Of a DNA stretch of 42,930 nucleotides, positions 40,098 through 42,930 are shown piece by piece. Numbering within the stretch: position 1 is the first letter of the stretch; every line of letters begins with the position of its first letter. The stretch is from Bacillota bacterium (GTDB taxonomy: Bacteria; Vulcanimicrobiota; SpSt-956; JAKJGF01): the NCBI GenBank assembly GCA_022704525.1, contig JAKJGF010000006.1, positions 1 to 42,930 of the forward strand. Direction: 5' to 3'. The notes below the pieces were generated by a model that was given only the letters and a program-made list of their open reading frames with translations, had not been told where the DNA came from and ran no database searches. The translations under genes and the position numbers were made by a program.

Positions 40098-42930
40098 ATG
40101 AAAAGATCAGTTTTGCTGTTTTTACTTTTGTTTTTTCTTCTTTCTACTGCCGGTTTTGCTGATAAGGAAAGTTATTATTTGAGTTTTTACTGTAATTCTT
40201 ATTTTCTTTATCCCGGTGAAAAAATACCTGTAAATGTGAGTTTATATTATTATAATCTCAAGAATCTCAAGAAAACCGGGGATTTGACTGAGAATATAAA
40301 TTTTAAAATCTATAAAATCCCATCAGATTTGACTGCTGATAAATATAAAGACTATACTGTACAGAATGCTCCTGTAAAAGAAATAAGTAAGACAGTAACT
40401 ATTAATAATAATAATAATAATTACTGGGAAGGATATTTAAATACGGAACTACCGGAACTTACTTCAGGAATTTACTATATAGTGGGAAGTACCCCTAAAA
40501 CCTCCTATAAAGCTACAATAAGGGTCTCTAAAATTGGTATGTCAGCAAAAATGTCAACAGAAAGCATTATTTTCTTTGTTCAGGATAGAAAAACCGGCCA
40601 ACCTATTGATAAAGCAGAGGTAAATCTTTTTCTTCCCCAGGAAGTCAAGAAATTTAAAACAGATAAAGAAGGCCTTATCAATATACATATTCAGGAACTT
40701 GGAGATATAAAAGACAGCGATAGGCTTAGAGCAGTTGTTCACAAGGGAGAGGATACTGGAGCGATAAACCTGTCAATACGTGTGGAAGAGGAAATCTTCA
40801 AAGGTTATATATATACGGATCGTCCTGTTTATAGACCATCTCAGAAAGTTATCTTTAAAGGAATTCTCAGAGTGCAGAAAAAAAATAATCTGGATTTTGC
40901 CTCAAATGAAGATATAAATATAATAATAAAAGATGCAAAGAATACAGAAATTTATAAAAAAACTCTTAAAACAGATTCTTATGGTGCTGTGTCAGGAGAT
41001 TTTACTCTTTCAGAAGAGCCACCTCTTGGAACTTACTACATAATTTGTACCAATTCTAAGAACCAGAAGGCCACGGGAACCTTTCAGGTTCAGGAATATA
41101 GAAAACCGGAATTTGAAATTACCATTAAACCCGAGAAAGAACAGTATGTTCAGGGAGATAAGATGACCTTTAATATGGAAGCAAAATATTATTTCGGTGC
41201 TCCTGTTCCTGAGAGGGAATATACCTATCAGATATACAGAGAATATTACTATCCCTATTGCTGTTATTGCTGGTGGGATGAAGAACTTATGCCCCATCCT
41301 TCCTCTGGGATGGAACTGGTAGGGTCCGGTAAGGGAAAAACAGATAAATATGGCCATGCTTTCTTTAGCTGTAAAGCTTCAAAGGTGAATTATGATGCAA
41401 ATTATAATATAATGGTGAGGATGACAGATGAAAGCAGAAGAGAAGTTACAGGTTTCACAAACACCCTTATAACCAGAGGTGCCTTCTATATGACGCTTAC
41501 ATCTGATAAATACTTATATAAACCGGGAGAACAGGTTCATATTAAGATTGAAGCAAAGGATTATTCGGGAAAACCTGTAGAAACTGCTGTAACATCAAAG
41601 GTAAAATATGAATATTATGATAAACAGAGTAAAAAATGGTTATGGCAGAACATAAAGAATATAGAATTTAAAACCGATAAAAACGGTATAGGCTCTTATG
41701 ATTTTATTACAGATAAAGACGGATATTATGAACTGGAATGTACTTCAGAAGATCAGAATAAAAATAAGATAAGAGCAACAGGTTATGTTTATTCTTATTC
41801 AGACGGTGGTTATTACAACTGGTATCGTCTGACCAATCTGGAGATAATCCCTGATAAAAAGATTTATGAACCCGGTGAGCAGGCGAATTTCTTTATCGTT
41901 TGTCCCTTTGAAGGTGTAAAAGCTCTTGTTACAGTGGAAGGTGAGAAGATATTTACTCAGAAGGTAGTTGATTTTGCAAACAGAACTGCCTCCTTTAAAG
42001 TCAATATCACAAAGAACCATACTCCCAATTTCTATATAGGTATAAGCTTTTACTACAATGGACAGTTTTATTACCAGAATAAACAAATAATCTGTCCTTC
42101 GAAAGATAAATTCCTTACAATATCTATTGAGGCTGATAAAGAAAAATATCGTCCCAGAGATACAGCAAAATTCATACTAAAAACTACTGATAAGGATAAC
42201 CGCCCTGTAACGAGTCAGGTTACTATGGGGGTTGCAGATGAATCTGTTTATGCAGTCGTAAGTGACAGTACTCGTAATATTCAGAAATTTTTCTATGATT
42301 TTAAAAAGAATCTAACCTGTACCTACAGTTCCGATGGTTATGTCTTCAGAAGAAATTACTTTGATAATGATTTATTCTCTGAAGAGGATATAGACATATT
42401 ACCACAAGCTGAGTTAAAGTCCCTTGCACCGAGCACAGCTGATTCTATGAAACCAAGGGGAGTAGATTTGCCCGATAGGGGAGGAGTAAATTTGCACGAT
42501 CAAAAACCTCTGGTACAGCCCAAGTTTATCAGATCCTTTTTTCCTGATACAGCTTATTTTAATCCGAATATAATAACAAATGAGAGAGGTTATGCAGAGG
42601 TTATATTCTCTATGCCTGATACCCTTACTACCTGGAGAGCTACTGCCCGGAGTGTGACAACTGATACAAAGGTGGGAGAAAATAATAAAAAAATTATAGT
42701 TACAAAGGATCTCCTGGCACGCCTCATAACACCCAGATTCTTCACTCAGAGAGATGAAACTCTTATAACAGGGATAGTGCATAATTATTTAAACACTAAA
42801 AAAACTGTTCAGGTAAAACTTGAAATAGATGGAGGAATTGAACTTGTTGATAAGGCAGAATGTAAAGTAGAGGTTCCTCCTAATGGTTCAACACCGATTG
42901 ACTGGAAGATAAAAGTAAAAAGTTCTGGAG
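40098..42930 (+). CDS. Bacterial alpha-2-macroglobulin, N-terminal 944 residues (runs off right end)
   Basis: Opens at ATG 40098 after TAGGAGG and stays open to the edge. Signal peptide ending STAGFA-DKE, not a lipobox. Then serial macroglobulin-like domains: MG2-type YTDRPVYRPSQKVIFKG at about 239, DSYGAVSGDFTLSEEPPLG, LYKPGEQVHIKIEAKD, and the alpha-2-macroglobulin block MGVADESVYAV (about 710) and FFPDTAYFNPNIITNERG (about 813). A Cys/Tyr/Trp-rich insert (YPYCCYCWWDEE) is unusual. The thioester region would lie beyond the window. Such proteins trap proteases or guard the periplasm. No PBP1C gene is seen in the window. Confidence 0.88.
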   Translation, partial: MKRSVLLFLLLFFLLSTAGFADKESYYLSFYCNSYFLYPGEKIPVNVSLYYYNLKNLKKTGDLTENINFKIYKIPSDLTADKYKDYTVQNAPVKEISKTVTINNNNNNYWEGYLNTELPELTSGIYYIVGSTPKTSYKATIRVSKIGMSAKMSTESIIFFVQDRKTGQPIDKAEVNLFLPQEVKKFKTDKEGLINIHIQELGDIKDSDRLRAVVHKGEDTGAINLSIRVEEEIFKGYIYTDRPVYRPSQKVIFKGILRVQKKNNLDFASNEDINIIIKDAKNTEIYKKTLKTDSYGAVSGDFTLSEEPPLGTYYIICTNSKNQKATGTFQVQEYRKPEFEITIKPEKEQYVQGDKMTFNMEAKYYFGAPVPEREYTYQIYREYYYPYCCYCWWDEELMPHPSSGMELVGSGKGKTDKYGHAFFSCKASKVNYDANYNIMVRMTDESRREVTGFTNTLITRGAFYMTLTSDKYLYKPGEQVHIKIEAKDYSGKPVETAVTSKVKYEYYDKQSKKWLWQNIKNIEFKTDKNGIGSYDFITDKDGYYELECTSEDQNKNKIRATGYVYSYSDGGYYNWYRLTNLEIIPDKKIYEPGEQANFFIVCPFEGVKALVTVEGEKIFTQKVVDFANRTASFKVNITKNHTPNFYIGISFYYNGQFYYQNKQIICPSKDKFLTISIEADKEKYRPRDTAKFILKTTDKDNRPVTSQVTMGVADESVYAVVSDSTRNIQKFFYDFKKNLTCTYSSDGYVFRRNYFDNDLFSEEDIDILPQAELKSLAPSTADSMKPRGVDLPDRGGVNLHDQKPLVQPKFIRSFFPDTAYFNPNIITNERGYAEVIFSMPDTLTTWRATARSVTTDTKVGENNKKIIVTKDLLARLITPRFFTQRDETLITGIVHNYLNTKKTVQVKLEIDGGIELVDKAECKVEVPPNGSTPIDWKIKVKSSG

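Noticed and set aside
41010-42782. Minus-strand frames of about 95-122 codons inside the right end
   Set aside because: They are antisense shadows of the alpha-2-macroglobulin frame, which is open for 944 codons and carries clear domain motifs.

Overview
The window is AT-rich bacterial chromosome using the standard bacterial code, with short operons, clear Shine-Dalgarno sites (AAGGAG type) and frequent TTG or GTG starts. Lipoprotein signals, several signal peptides, a large bacterial alpha-2-macroglobulin, secreted HEAT and ankyrin proteins, a Ser/Thr kinase and a WD40-like protein suggest a diderm, metabolically versatile or predatory-type lineage, possibly an uncultured candidate phylum. 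The sequence alone does not fix the taxon. I see no rRNA, tRNA, CRISPR array, transposase or prophage.

Layout. 1-5012: small hypothetical genes, a zinc-ribbon/coiled-coil protein with an EKDF heptad repeat, an orphan exported FliF/YscJ-like ring protein, a CPBP protease and a TPR protein. 5473-16246: a large oligopeptide ABC importer locus (two family-5 binding proteins, both permeases with unusual insertions, and two tandem DppD/DppF ATPase pairs). 16408-18037: a membrane Ser/Thr kinase and a zinc-ribbon DUF2628 protein. 18170-19987: a membrane-anchored subtilisin. 20041-24012: a 1323-residue secreted HEAT protein. 24129-26580: copper ATPase CopA plus a CopZ-like chaperone. 26769-27068: a consensus promoter reading into a densely structured non-coding stretch, a candidate ncRNA. 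27073-28198: a zinc-ribbon rhomboid protease and a GNAT remnant. 28315-30835: a WD40-like gene, then a candidate nuclease toxin overlapped by a pentapeptide-repeat protein, a likely immunity partner. 30809-34009: a transglutaminase/TPR protein and a secreted ankyrin protein.

34016-38400 is the most interesting part. On the minus strand, a 23-codon peptide gene with a perfect ribosome-binding site, its own promoter and its own terminator is followed by an EntS-like MFS exporter, a radical SAM/SPASM enzyme and an M16 metallopeptidase. This is the gene content expected of a small RiPP (ribosomally made, radical-SAM-modified peptide) pathway: precursor, export, modification and leader cleavage. 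The precursor is too short for routine gene calling and is not one I recognise. 38607 onwards: an SDR reductase, an exported hypothetical protein and the first part of an alpha-2-macroglobulin that runs off the right end.

Many intergenic spacers carry the same kind of structure: runs of imperfect 7-nt direct repeats whose two halves are reverse complements of each other, with different heptamer words at different loci.
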